A DNA stretch of 51,251 nucleotides from Actinomycetota bacterium (GTDB lineage Bacteria; Actinomycetota; AC-67). The notes under the pieces were generated by a model, which saw only the letters and a list, made by a program, of their open reading frames with translations, searched no databases and was not told the DNA's origin. The translations under genes were made by a program, and so were the position numbers. The stretch is taken from positions 1 through 51,251 of the forward strand of contig JBBDRM010000028.1 of NCBI GenBank assembly GCA_040905475.1, written 5' to 3'. Shown here piece by piece: positions 39,395-46,923 of the stretch. Numbering within the stretch: the stretch's first letter is position 1; each line of letters opens with the position of its first letter.

Positions 39395-40687
39395 CTAGAT
39401 CATCCCCGACTTTTCGAGAACCTTGGTCATTGCCTGGATCGCCGCCGGGTCGTAGTCGTATGCCATCCCGGTGTGGAGCTTCTCAAGCGCATCCCAGGGC
39501 GTTCGGCCGGGACCGGCCGGCTCCGTTAGATCGTCGTAGGCGCTTGCCACCTTGATGATCTTCGCTCCGGTGGGGATGTTCCTGTTCACGTCCTCTCCCC
39601 GACGCCGGTACGGCTCGTGCTGATCGCGAACCATCCGGGCGACCGCCGGGAAATGGCCGGTCTCCTCGATGATCTCACCGCCGACCAGCGCGAGTTGCAG
39701 GTTGGAAGCGCTCTTCGCGGCATCTTCGGGATCGGGGAGACTGATGCGTCCGATGTCGTGCAGAAGTGCGGCGTACTCGATCTCTCGCACCTCCTGCGCC
39801 GCGACTCCGAGCTCGCGGGCGATCGCCACGGCCAGCGTCGCTACGCGAGCCGAGTGATCGCGCTGCGTGTATCCCGCCATCTCGGGGACCTTCGCGAGGG
39901 CACGCACGGTTTGCAAGTAGTTCTTACGGATCGAATCGACTTGCTTGAACGAGTATTGCGTCGCCGCAAGCGGCGCCAAAAAGAGCGGGAGGGTCCACAC
40001 ACGCAGCTCCGGATACGCGAGGGCCAGGAGGGCGGAGACCGACACCGTCGAGACTAGAAGCGGTGTCGTCGCACGCAACTCGTCACGCGCTACCTGTCGG
40101 ACGGGGAGCTGCTCGTCGGCGAGAACGAGCAGCGATTGAAGCACGACGTCGGACGTCACCGCGACGACCAGCACTGCCATGAGCCCGAGCATGGACATGT
40201 GATGCGGACCGAAGGACGTTACTTCACCGGCCGACCACACGACGGCCCGGTACGCGGCGGCCGATGCAAGTACGACGAGGAGCCTCACCGCGACCACCGG
40301 AAGGCGGATCGGCCGGCGGCGAACGAGCCGCCAGACCGCCGCGAGGGCGCTTCCGAGGACGAAAACCGTCACGACCTCGCCGAGCGTGGGGAAATCCCAG
40401 GCGAGGCACTTGTTGCCGGCAGCGGCTTCGGTGCAATACCGGTGCAGCCCGAACGCGAGACTGGGGGCAAGGCCGAGCGAGAACACCGAATGGCGGTCGA
40501 GCGGGATCTCGAGAAGATCGCCCAATGCCACGAACGCTGCGAAGGCTACGGCGGTGCCGCTCAAGGCGATCTCCCAGTCGGTCCGTAGTCCCCACGCCAG
40601 GACGGTCGCCACAGCGCCCGCCGCCGCCGCCGCCCCAACCGCGAGCAGAAGCCTGGAATGGTCGTCAGAGAGCCGCGGCCGTCGCAC
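39395..40687 (-). CDS. Membrane protein with degenerate HD-GYP-like domain
   Basis: 430 residues. Seven or so hydrophobic helices occupy 1-240 (LLLAVGAAAAAGAVATVLAW, 'TLGEVVTVFVLGSALAAVW' and others). A cytoplasmic HD domain follows: 'YTQRDHSARVATLAVAIARE' and 'EIEYAALLHDIGRISLPDPE' (the HD pair), then VRDQHEPYRRRGEDVNRNIP where GYP is expected, so the GYP motif is lost. 'PTGAKIIKVASAYDDLTEP' matches the later D motif. c-di-GMP phosphodiesterase activity is doubtful; it may be a sensor or modify another nucleotide. The 5' end overlaps the upstream HD-GYP gene by 23 bp, so the two are co-translated. Confidence 0.82.
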   Translation of the reverse strand: MRRPRLSDDHSRLLLAVGAAAAAGAVATVLAWGLRTDWEIALSGTAVAFAAFVALGDLLEIPLDRHSVFSLGLAPSLAFGLHRYCTEAAAGNKCLAWDFPTLGEVVTVFVLGSALAAVWRLVRRRPIRLPVVAVRLLVVLASAAAYRAVVWSAGEVTSFGPHHMSMLGLMAVLVVAVTSDVVLQSLLVLADEQLPVRQVARDELRATTPLLVSTVSVSALLALAYPELRVWTLPLFLAPLAATQYSFKQVDSIRKNYLQTVRALAKVPEMAGYTQRDHSARVATLAVAIARELGVAAQEVREIEYAALLHDIGRISLPDPEDAAKSASNLQLALVGGEIIEETGHFPAVARMVRDQHEPYRRRGEDVNRNIPTGAKIIKVASAYDDLTEPAGPGRTPWDALEKLHTGMAYDYDPAAIQAMTKVLEKSGMI

Positions 40688-41987
40688 CCGTCACCTCTTC
40701 ATCCTGTTCCGGTTCTGCTTCCCAGCCTTCGCGGCTGATCGCCTTCTCGAGGGCGGCGAGCGACACCGGGTCGAACTGCGTTCCCGCGCAGCGACGGAGC
40801 TCGGCGACGGCGTCTTCGATCCCCTTGGCTTTTCGGTAGACGCGGGTCGACGTCATCGAGTCGAAGGCGTCGCACACCATCACGATCCGCGCGAACACGG
40901 GGATCTCGTCTCCTTTCAATCCATCGGGATATCCGCGACCGTCCATGCGCTCGTGGTGGTGTCGAACCGCGGTTTCCGCCGCCTGGTGGAGGAAGTCGAT
41001 CTCGCTGACGATCTCGTATCCGCGAACGGGATGGGCCTTCATGTGCTCGTACTCCTCGTCGGTGAGTTTCCCCGGTTTGGCGAGGATCTTGGTCGACACG
41101 CCGAGTTTCCCGACGTCGTGCATCAGAGCGATGTACCGGATCACGCGGCACTGTTGGGGCGCGAGACCGTAGGCCCGCGCGGTCATCTCGGACAGCCGCG
41201 CCACTCTCATCGCGTGGCCGCGGGTGTAGGGATCCTTTGCCTCGATGGCCTTGATCAGACTCCCCACCGTCGCTTCGTAGGCCGTTTCCATCTCGATCGC
41301 CGACTGGAAAGCTCCACGCGCAACGAGCAATGGAACGAAGAGGAAGATCACCGACGCCGCGCCCAGACCGGAGATGTACAGCGCAGCCAGCACGATCCCG
41401 AGCAAGGCGAACGCCACGTATCCGCCCGCGAGCTTGCCGAACTGGGTCCGCCACATGTCGCGGAAACGCTCACCCCGAACGAGAGCGAAGACGGTCGCCA
41501 CGAGCGTGGTATTCACGATGAAGTGGACGGCGGTCGCAGCGAGGACCGGCACGAAAACCCTTGGGAACATGTCTTGCCTGGTCACGCGATCACCGATCAG
41601 AGCCCAGTACGCAAGCGCCGCGAACGTGCCCGTCAACGCGAGCTCGCTCATGTTGAACAGATGCCGGATGGGATGTACGCGCCGCGCCTCGCGCGCCGTC
41701 ATGAATCCCGATGCAGCCGCGATCCCGCCCTCGACCGGGCCACCAAGGATGATCGCCGCGATGACGATCACGAAGCTCACGGAATAGACGCCTTCGCCGA
41801 GAGCCAGCGTGACCGGGAACTGATCGACAATGAAGACGAACAGCCCGAAGATGAGTGCCAGGCGGACGTCGATCCCCCCGAAACGCGGATCGCCCGCCTG
41901 AGAGATCGCAACAAGGGTGAGGAGCGTCGCTGCCGCGACGGCCACCATGGAGATGAAGACACGCGCCCGGATCGGCAGGCTCTTCAC
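40665..41987 (-). CDS. Membrane HD-GYP domain protein (candidate c-di-GMP phosphodiesterase)
   Basis: 440 residues from GTG 41987 with GAGGAG upstream. Multi-helix membrane part (about 1-225) resembling MASE-type sensor domains. A complete HD-GYP domain follows: 'KDPYTRGHAMRVARLSEMTA', YIALMHDVGKLGVSTKILAKPGK (HD), VRHHHERMDGRGYPDGLKGDEIPVFARIV (HHExxDGxGYP), and CDAFDSMTSTRVYR. All expected metal ligands appear intact, so hydrolysis of c-di-GMP is plausible. No GGDEF gene is in the window. Micro-peptide 2 is encoded about 90 nt upstream on the same strand and could be in the same transcript. Confidence 0.9.
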   Translation of the reverse strand: MKSLPIRARVFISMVAVAAATLLTLVAISQAGDPRFGGIDVRLALIFGLFVFIVDQFPVTLALGEGVYSVSFVIVIAAIILGGPVEGGIAAASGFMTAREARRVHPIRHLFNMSELALTGTFAALAYWALIGDRVTRQDMFPRVFVPVLAATAVHFIVNTTLVATVFALVRGERFRDMWRTQFGKLAGGYVAFALLGIVLAALYISGLGAASVIFLFVPLLVARGAFQSAIEMETAYEATVGSLIKAIEAKDPYTRGHAMRVARLSEMTARAYGLAPQQCRVIRYIALMHDVGKLGVSTKILAKPGKLTDEEYEHMKAHPVRGYEIVSEIDFLHQAAETAVRHHHERMDGRGYPDGLKGDEIPVFARIVMVCDAFDSMTSTRVYRKAKGIEDAVAELRRCAGTQFDPVSLAALEKAISREGWEAEPEQDEEVTGATAAAL

Positions 41988-42044
41988 TGCGTCCGCTCCT
42001 CTAGCCCGACATCAGGTCCGCATCAGGTTATGGAGCCGGCAGGG

Positions 42045-42071
42045 CCCGCACGAGTCGTCGGCGTGTGCGGG
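42045..42071 (-). terminator. Hairpin between micro-peptide 2 and the HD-GYP gene
   Basis: CCCGCAC and GTGCGGG form a 7-bp stem around a 13-nt loop, 8 nt after the peptide stop. No U-tract follows on the minus strand, so it may attenuate rather than stop transcription into the HD operon. Confidence 0.4.
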
Positions 42072-42079
42072 TGTGGCAC

Positions 42080-42154
42080 TTACCACCTTGCTTGTGCCCC
42101 GGCCGACAGCACTGCTGCTGCAAGCCCGGACAGGAACGCAATGATGCGCTTCAT
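42080..42154 (-). CDS. Micro-peptide 2 (24 aa), paralogue of the peptide at 39253-39333
   Basis: ATG 42154 to TAA 42080. The peptide is MKRIIAFLSG followed by LAAAVLSAGA and QARW. It has KR, a hydrophobic core, then an A-Q-A-R-W end like its sister's A-G-A-R-W. A purine block AAAGGGG lies 14 nt upstream, longer than normal spacing, though GGTTGGG is nearer. Its leader is long and structured, and the HD-GYP gene begins 92 nt downstream on the same strand. Two unlinked short frames having 16 of 24 identical residues with synonymous codon differences is very unlikely by chance. Possible roles are a Sec-cleaved signalling peptide, a membrane micro-protein acting on the HD proteins, or a leader peptide. 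Confidence 0.6.
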   Translation of the reverse strand: MKRIIAFLSGLAAAVLSAGAQARW

Positions 42155-42443
42155 GATTGGTCGCCCAACCCCTTTCACGGAAGATTCTCTCGCTCCGCTA
42201 GATGCGAGAGTGATCTCCGCTCCGCTTGGTTGGAAGCGACGCGTGACGGGACCCTGCCGGCCCCACTCCTATGCGGTTTTCAAAGCGCCGGTGCGCGACG
42301 CCCCCTGATTCCGTCGGGGTCGAGAGGCAGCTTGGCCTGCTCAACGCCCACCCAGGCAGCCAGTCCGAAACGAAACCCCCCGCAAATGCCCGGACCTACG
42401 TCCGGACGCTCGCTAGGGGGAGCTTCTCGGTCTGACGCTTACC
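42155..42443 (-). promoter_or_regulatory. Structured 5' leader of micro-peptide 2 (about 289 nt)
   Basis: Stems seen on the minus strand: CCGGAC-GTAG-GTCCGG (42390-42405), and CTCTCGC with GCGAGAG (42187-42210). An outer stem joins GTCGC-TT-CCAACC (42228-42240) with GGTTGG-GCGAC (42160-42170), just before the start codon. The outer stem includes part of the AGGGG Shine-Dalgarno, so opening it should control translation. This covers the gene-free stretch 42155-42537; nearer the BldC-like gene the sequence (42480-42540) is unusually A+T-rich. Confidence 0.45.
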
Positions 42444-42449
42444 GGCCCT

Positions 42450-42479
42450 TTCCTACCATCGGCAGAGTGAGCCGGTCAA
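42450..42479 (-). promoter_or_regulatory. Candidate promoter of micro-peptide 2 transcript
   Basis: On the minus strand TTGACC (42474-42479), 18 nt, TAGGAA (42450-42455); GTAGGA with 17 nt is an equivalent reading. It lies at the edge of the A+T-rich patch that follows the BldC-like gene. Confidence 0.45.
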
Positions 42480-42537
42480 TACATCTGTGAACAGAAATAT
42501 CTTTGCGTACCTAACGTCTCTAAACGACTAACCTGAT

Positions 42538-42750
42538 CTATCCGGCCTGGGAGGTTCTCCCAGTACGCGTTCCGGACAGTTCGTTCATGAGACGCTCGAT
42601 CTCGCTTGCTGGGAAGCGTCGGTGCCCACCCAAGGTCGAGAGGTGGGGGATCCGCCCTTCCTTGGCCCAGCGCGAGACGGTCTTCGGCGAGACGTGAAGC
42701 ATCCGTGCGACGTCGGACGTTCTCAGGAATTTCTCGCTCGGATGCTCCAT
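42538..42750 (-). CDS. BldC-like MerR-type small DNA-binding protein
   Basis: 70 residues from ATG 42750 (MEHPSEKF), the usual BldC length; an upstream start at 42846 is possible but less family-like. The winged helix-turn-helix is LRTSDVARMLHVSPKTVSRW followed by AKEGRIPHLSTLGGHRRFPA, very close to BldC's PKTVxRWAKxGK..TLGGHRR core. BldC-type proteins bind A+T-rich direct repeats cooperatively and time development in Streptomyces. An A+T-rich patch lies at 42480-42540, right after this gene, next to the micro-peptide 2 promoter. Regulation of that promoter by this protein is a guess from position. Confidence 0.85.
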   Translation of the reverse strand: MEHPSEKFLRTSDVARMLHVSPKTVSRWAKEGRIPHLSTLGGHRRFPASEIERLMNELSGTRTGRTSQAG

Positions 42751-43018
42751 CGCCAATCGCCACCCTTCGGCTGTTGCCGGTTCTCGCCTTGGGACCGGCT
42801 TATCGGTTCTGAGTCGATTATCGACGCCGCGGCGCTCGCCGGACATCGTCCCCCTGGGTGGTTTTGGGATAGCCCGGATGAACTAGTCAGAAAGGGCTAG
42901 GCGACTCATTTCGAGCGCTGATGTATCGTTGGCCCGACTACGCACGGCGAGGCCGGTAGCACCGACGGAGGGAACACTGCGCGAGGGCAACGGGGGACGG
43001 CTGCCCGAGGGCGCCGGG

Positions 43019-43690
43019 ATGTCTGAAGCCGGTCCGCTTGAAGAAGCGATCCGCCGGATATCGGGCATCCAGGCCGCGCGCGTCGTGACCGGACCCGGAG
43101 GCCGGGTCGCGGAGGTTCACGTGCTCGCTGGCCGTGAGCGCGGCGCGAAGCAGCTCGTTCGCGACGTGCAGTCGGTGATCCTCACCAACTTCGGGATCGA
43201 CATCGACTACCGCACGGTGTCCGTCGTTCAGCTCGACGAGCCCGGGCCTTCGACCGCTCCGGAGCGGGGTACCGTCCCCGCGCCCGAAGAGCACGCGACC
43301 TTGTCGGAGTCGGCCGGCGTCCCTCGGGCCGCGATCGTACGGCTCGTCTCCGAGACGGCGTCGTTCACGACAGAGGTCCGGATCGCGGTCGCCGTCAACG
43401 GACACGAGCGTTCCGGCTCGGCCCGCGGGCCTTCAACCTCCGGACTGCGGCTCGTCGCGGGTGCGGCGGTTGATGCGGTAGCCGAGATGCTTCGCGCGTC
43501 GGCCGTCGAAGTCACGTCGGCGGAGCTCCTCGCGATCGGAGCCGTGCAGGTGGCGGTCGTCGTGGTTCGGCTGGCTACCTCGCGGGGCGAGCAGACCCTG
43601 ACGGGTTCGGCCGTGGTGCGCAAAGACGCGAACGACGCCGTTGCCCGCGCGACGCTCGACGCGCTCAACCGCGTGATCGACCGGCGTTAG
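43019..43690 (+). CDS. Two-domain conserved hypothetical protein
   Basis: 223 residues from ATG 43019 with GAGGG upstream; an open frame without a good start extends to 42929. The N-terminal domain (5-70) reads IRRISGIQAARVVTGPGGRV, EVHVLAGRERGAKQLVRDVQ and DIDYRTVSVVQL, a pattern I know from uncharacterised actinobacterial and firmicute proteins. A linker rich in Pro/Glu follows, then a second alpha/beta domain (105-220) with internal similarity between VRLVSETASFTTEVRIAVAV and 'VAVVVVRLATSRGEQTLTGS'. Function unknown. Confidence 0.72.
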   Translation: MSEAGPLEEAIRRISGIQAARVVTGPGGRVAEVHVLAGRERGAKQLVRDVQSVILTNFGIDIDYRTVSVVQLDEPGPSTAPERGTVPAPEEHATLSESAGVPRAAIVRLVSETASFTTEVRIAVAVNGHERSGSARGPSTSGLRLVAGAAVDAVAEMLRASAVEVTSAELLAIGAVQVAVVVVRLATSRGEQTLTGSAVVRKDANDAVARATLDALNRVIDRR

Positions 43691-43696
43691 CGCCGG

Positions 43697-44290
43697 TCAG
43701 CCGGGCGTCAGTTCGCGGTCCCGCTCTCCGGCTCCTCGGCGGCGTTTCCCCGGCCGTCCCACCATCAGCTGCTGGATGAGCAGCAGCAGCCCGGCCCAGA
43801 TCACGATATCTCCCGCGCTCACGACGTTGGCCGTCACGCGGATGGGGATAACGTCGGCCAGGACGGTCAGGCGGTCGTCGTCGTCGAGCGCGTGGTGCGC
43901 GCCCTTGGTGACGGCGCCGCTCTCGAAAGGGTTCCCGAGACCCGCGCGCTCGAGCGCGTCGAGGGAGACCGGCATCCCGCCGTTGGCCGCGATCACCAGG
44001 AAGTTCATCAGGGCGCCGAGCGCGATCAGCGTCATCCCGGGCAGCCTTCGGTTGAGCGCAGCGAACCCGAACGTCAAAGCGAACGAGCCGAGGACGAGCG
44101 CGAGCGGGAGCCAAGACTGATCCGCGCGCTCTGCGATCGTCGAGCCCACCTGCAGCAGCACGCCGATGAAGACCAGCGGGACGCCGTGCAGGTCGGTGCG
44201 CGCCAGGTTGGCGAACGACCCGCGTCGGACGAGCCCCACGCAGATGCCCACGGCGACCGCAAGTAAGAGCCCGATCACGGCGGGAATCAT
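43697..44290 (-). CDS. DUF5317-type membrane protein
   Basis: 197 residues with five hydrophobic helices: 3-20 (PAVIGLLLAVAVGICVGLV), about 38-55, about 63-80, about 86-103 (TLIALGALMNFLVIAANGGM) and about 160-178 (GDIVIWAGLLLLIQQLMVG). 'NGGMPVS' and 'VIPIRVTANVVSAGDIVIWAG' match the DUF5317 pattern. The C-terminus is basic and cytoplasmic. Function unknown. Confidence 0.78.
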   Translation of the reverse strand: MIPAVIGLLLAVAVGICVGLVRRGSFANLARTDLHGVPLVFIGVLLQVGSTIAERADQSWLPLALVLGSFALTFGFAALNRRLPGMTLIALGALMNFLVIAANGGMPVSLDALERAGLGNPFESGAVTKGAHHALDDDDRLTVLADVIPIRVTANVVSAGDIVIWAGLLLLIQQLMVGRPGKRRRGAGERDRELTPG

Positions 44291-44322
44291 CGCACGTGTT
44301 CGGTCTGGCTCGGCGGAGGCGA

Positions 44323-44328
44323 TAATCT
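44323..44328 (+). promoter_or_regulatory. -10 box (TAATCT, within GATAATCT) for the crotonase at 44335
   Basis: TAATCT ends 6 nt before GTG 44335; GATAAT (44321-44326) overlaps it. There is no Shine-Dalgarno, so a leaderless mRNA is likely. Confidence 0.4.
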
Positions 44329-44334
44329 GAGCCC

Positions 44335-45120
44335 GTGAAGCAGTTCGAGACGGTTCTCTACGAGACCGCGGGCCACGTGGCCCGGGTGACGATCAACCGC
44401 CCGGACAAGCGGAACGCCCTCAACGTCACGGTGATGGCCGAGCTGCGCGAGGCGATGGCCCTAGCTCGCGAGGACGTTGAGGTTCGCGTCGTGGTTCTCA
44501 CCGGCGCCGGCGATAAAGCGTTCTCCGCCGGCGGAGATCTCGGCGGCTTCACCGCCGAGCAGTCGAAGGTCGAGCAGCACCGGTTGAGGGCCACATTGGC
44601 CGACCTGTTCGAAGACATGGTGCGGCTCGGTAAGCCGATCGTCGCGCGCGTCAACGGCCACGCGCTCGCCGGCGGGTTCGGTCTGATGTGTGGATGCGAT
44701 CTGGTCGTTGCAGCTGACACGGCCGAGTTCGGCACGCCCGAGATCAACATGGGCCTATGGCCGTTCATCATCACCGCGACGGTCTCCCGTCGGCTCCCGC
44801 GCGCGAAAGCGCTCGAGCTGATGATGACGGGCGAGCGGATCTCCGCCGCGGAAGCAGAGGGCTGGGGGGTTGTTAACCGAGTCGTGCCGGCCTCGGATCT
44901 CGACAAGGCGGTCGACGATCTGTGCGCGACGCTCGCGTCGAAGTCGCCGGCGATCATGCGGCTCGGCAAGGACTCCTTCTACGCCGCGCAAGACATGGGC
45001 TTCCGCGAGTCGCTGGACTATCTGCACGGCCAGCTGGGCCTCTGCCTCGAGACCGAAGACACCATCGAGGGCGTGACGGCCTTCTTGCAGAAACGCGAGC
45101 CGAACTGGAAGGGCCGTTAG
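44335..45120 (+). CDS. Enoyl-CoA hydratase/isomerase family (crotonase) protein
   Basis: 261 residues. Motifs: VARVTINRPDKRNALNVTVM (17-36), 'GAGDKAFSAGGDLGGFT' (oxyanion hole), 'NGHALAGGFGLMCGCDLVVA' and 'FGTPEINMG'. Compared with rat crotonase the second catalytic glutamate (E164) is present (TPEINMG), but the first (E144) is Gly (GGFGLMCGCD). That pattern is seen in enoyl-CoA isomerases and other crotonases. It lies 85 bp upstream of an acyl-CoA carboxylase gene on the same strand and may act in the same acyl-CoA pathway. Confidence 0.88.
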   Translation: MKQFETVLYETAGHVARVTINRPDKRNALNVTVMAELREAMALAREDVEVRVVVLTGAGDKAFSAGGDLGGFTAEQSKVEQHRLRATLADLFEDMVRLGKPIVARVNGHALAGGFGLMCGCDLVVAADTAEFGTPEINMGLWPFIITATVSRRLPRAKALELMMTGERISAAEAEGWGVVNRVVPASDLDKAVDDLCATLASKSPAIMRLGKDSFYAAQDMGFRESLDYLHGQLGLCLETEDTIEGVTAFLQKREPNWKGR

Positions 45121-45205
45121 ACTGCCCCGCTAGACCCAGGCGGGCTCCGGAAGACTTCGGGGACATGTGGACCCCGGCGACGAGCCCCCGGAAGGGAGAC
45201 CACCA

Positions 45206-46831
45206 ATGGCCGAGGACACGGCCGTCCCCACCCCCGCGCCCGCGCGCGAGCTGCCCACGCTGAGCTACGAGGGTCCCGACATGCGCGGACTCGTCGGCGA
45301 GCTGACCGAACGCAAGGACAGGCATCGCGCGATGGGCGGTGCCGACAAGGTCGCGCGCCAGAGATCGCTCGGGAAGCTGACCGTCCGCGAGCGGATCGAG
45401 CTGCTGTTCGACCCCGGTTCGTTCCTCGAGACGGGATTGCTCGGCACGCACATGTCGAACTCGCCCCAGATGCAAGGGAAGTTCACGCCGGCCGATGGCG
45501 TCGTGACGGGCATCGGCGAGATCGAAGGCCGCAAGACGTGCGTGATCGCGTACGACTTCACGGTCATGGCCGGCTCGATGGGCATGGTCGGCGAGCTCAA
45601 GGCCGGAAGGATACGTGAGCTGGCGCTGCGCGAGCGGATCCCCATCGTTTGGCTGATCGACTCGGCTGGGGCGCGGATCCAGGAAGCGGCCGGCTCGATG
45701 TTCGCCCGGACCGGTGAGCTCTTCAAGGAGCAGGTCATCATGTCGGGCGTCGTGCCTCAGGTCGCCGCTATGGTCGGCCCGGGCGCGGCCGGCACCGCAT
45801 ACATCCCAGGGCTTTCCGATTTCGTCCCGATGGTCAAGGGTGTCTCGTCGATGGCGCTCGGCGGCCCACATCTCGTCAAAGCCGCCGTCGGCGAGGACGT
45901 TACCGAGCAGGACATGGGCGGCTCGCACATCCACAACAAGATCTCGGGCGTCGCCGACCTCGAGGTCGCCGACGACCGCGAGTGCATCACGGCCATCCGC
46001 ACGTACCTGTCGTTCTTCCCGTCATCGAACCTCGAAAGGCCGCCGATCCTGGCGGTCTCCGATCCGATCGAGCGCCGGTGCGAAGATCTCTACGACATCG
46101 TCCCGGCGAATCCACGTCAGGCGTACGACGTGCGCCGGGTGATCAAGTCCTTGGTCGACGACGGCGAGTTCTTCCCGATGAAGCCGGACTGGGCGCGGTC
46201 TTTGGTGACTGGGTTCGCGCGGTTCGGCGGGCGGCCGGTCGGGATCGTAGCGAACCAGCCGATCTTCCTCGGCGGAGCGATCGACGTGAACGCTGCCGAC
46301 AAAGCCGCGCGATTCGTCTGGTTGTGCGACGCGTTCCACATCCCGCTCGTGTTCTTGATGGACTGCCCCGGCTTCCTGGTTGGTAGCGCCGTGGAGAAGG
46401 CCGGCATCATCCGGCACGGTTCGAAGATGCTCTTCGCCGTGTCCGAGGCGACGGTCCCCAAGATCACCGTCGTGCTTCGCAAGGGATACGGCGCCGGCTA
46501 CTACGTGATGAACGGTCGCGCGTACGAGCCCGACCTCATCGTCGGATGGCCGACGGCGGAGATCAGCGTGATGGGACCGGAAGGGGCGGTGAATATCATC
46601 GGCCGCTCGATCCTCGAGAAGATCCCCGAGGAGGAGCGCGATGCGAAGCGGAACGAGATGATCGAGGCGGTGCGCGCGCAGATCGGGCCTTACATCGCCG
46701 CCGGCTGGTCCTTCATCGACGACCTCATCGACCCTGCGGACACCCGCACGGTGATCACGAAGGGGCTCGAGCACGCGGAGAACAAGCGGATCGAACGGCC
46801 CTGGCGCAAACACGGCGTCCTCCCCATCTAA
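45206..46831 (+). CDS. Acyl-CoA carboxylase, carboxyltransferase subunit
   Basis: 541 residues from ATG 45206 with GAAGGGAG upstream. N-terminal half: GKLTVRERIELLFDPGSFLE and 'LIDSAGARIQEAAGSMFARTGELF'. C-terminal half: RSLVTGFARFGGRPVGIVAN, 'DKAARFVWLCDAFHIPLVFL', CPGFLVG and 'GYGAGYYVMNGRAY'. These are the two crotonase-fold halves and oxyanion motifs of the propionyl/acetyl/methylcrotonyl-CoA carboxylase beta family. It moves CO2 from carboxybiotin to an acyl-CoA. A biotin carrier is encoded at 48136; the biotin carboxylase subunit is not in the window. Propionyl-CoA is a likely but unproven substrate, given the epimerase-like gene at 13906. Confidence 0.9.
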   Translation: MAEDTAVPTPAPARELPTLSYEGPDMRGLVGELTERKDRHRAMGGADKVARQRSLGKLTVRERIELLFDPGSFLETGLLGTHMSNSPQMQGKFTPADGVVTGIGEIEGRKTCVIAYDFTVMAGSMGMVGELKAGRIRELALRERIPIVWLIDSAGARIQEAAGSMFARTGELFKEQVIMSGVVPQVAAMVGPGAAGTAYIPGLSDFVPMVKGVSSMALGGPHLVKAAVGEDVTEQDMGGSHIHNKISGVADLEVADDRECITAIRTYLSFFPSSNLERPPILAVSDPIERRCEDLYDIVPANPRQAYDVRRVIKSLVDDGEFFPMKPDWARSLVTGFARFGGRPVGIVANQPIFLGGAIDVNAADKAARFVWLCDAFHIPLVFLMDCPGFLVGSAVEKAGIIRHGSKMLFAVSEATVPKITVVLRKGYGAGYYVMNGRAYEPDLIVGWPTAEISVMGPEGAVNIIGRSILEKIPEEERDAKRNEMIEAVRAQIGPYIAAGWSFIDDLIDPADTRTVITKGLEHAENKRIERPWRKHGVLPI

Positions 46832-46867
46832 CGCGCTGTCGCACCCCTTCCCTATGCTCTCCCGGGA

Positions 46868-46896
46868 GCGACAGACATGTCTGTCATGTCTGTCGC
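46868..46896. promoter_or_regulatory. 12-bp perfect inverted repeat (operator or terminator)
   Basis: GCGACAGACATG (46868-46879), TCTGT, CATGTCTGTCGC (46885-46896). Within it GACAGACATGTCTGTC (46870-46885) is itself a 16-bp palindrome, so several overlapping dyads exist. It is 37 nt after the carboxylase stop and 28 nt before the Phd-like gene. Overlapping dyads favour an operator bound by the Phd-like protein; a hairpin terminator for the carboxylase transcript is also possible. Confidence 0.55.
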
Positions 46897-46923
46897 TTCG
46901 TGAAGAGACCATAGGAGGAAGCC

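Noticed and set aside
42538-42750. Phage excisionase
   Set aside because: The helix-turn-helix is excisionase-like in general, but length and the TLGGHRR core match BldC-type regulators, and no integrase or attachment site is present.
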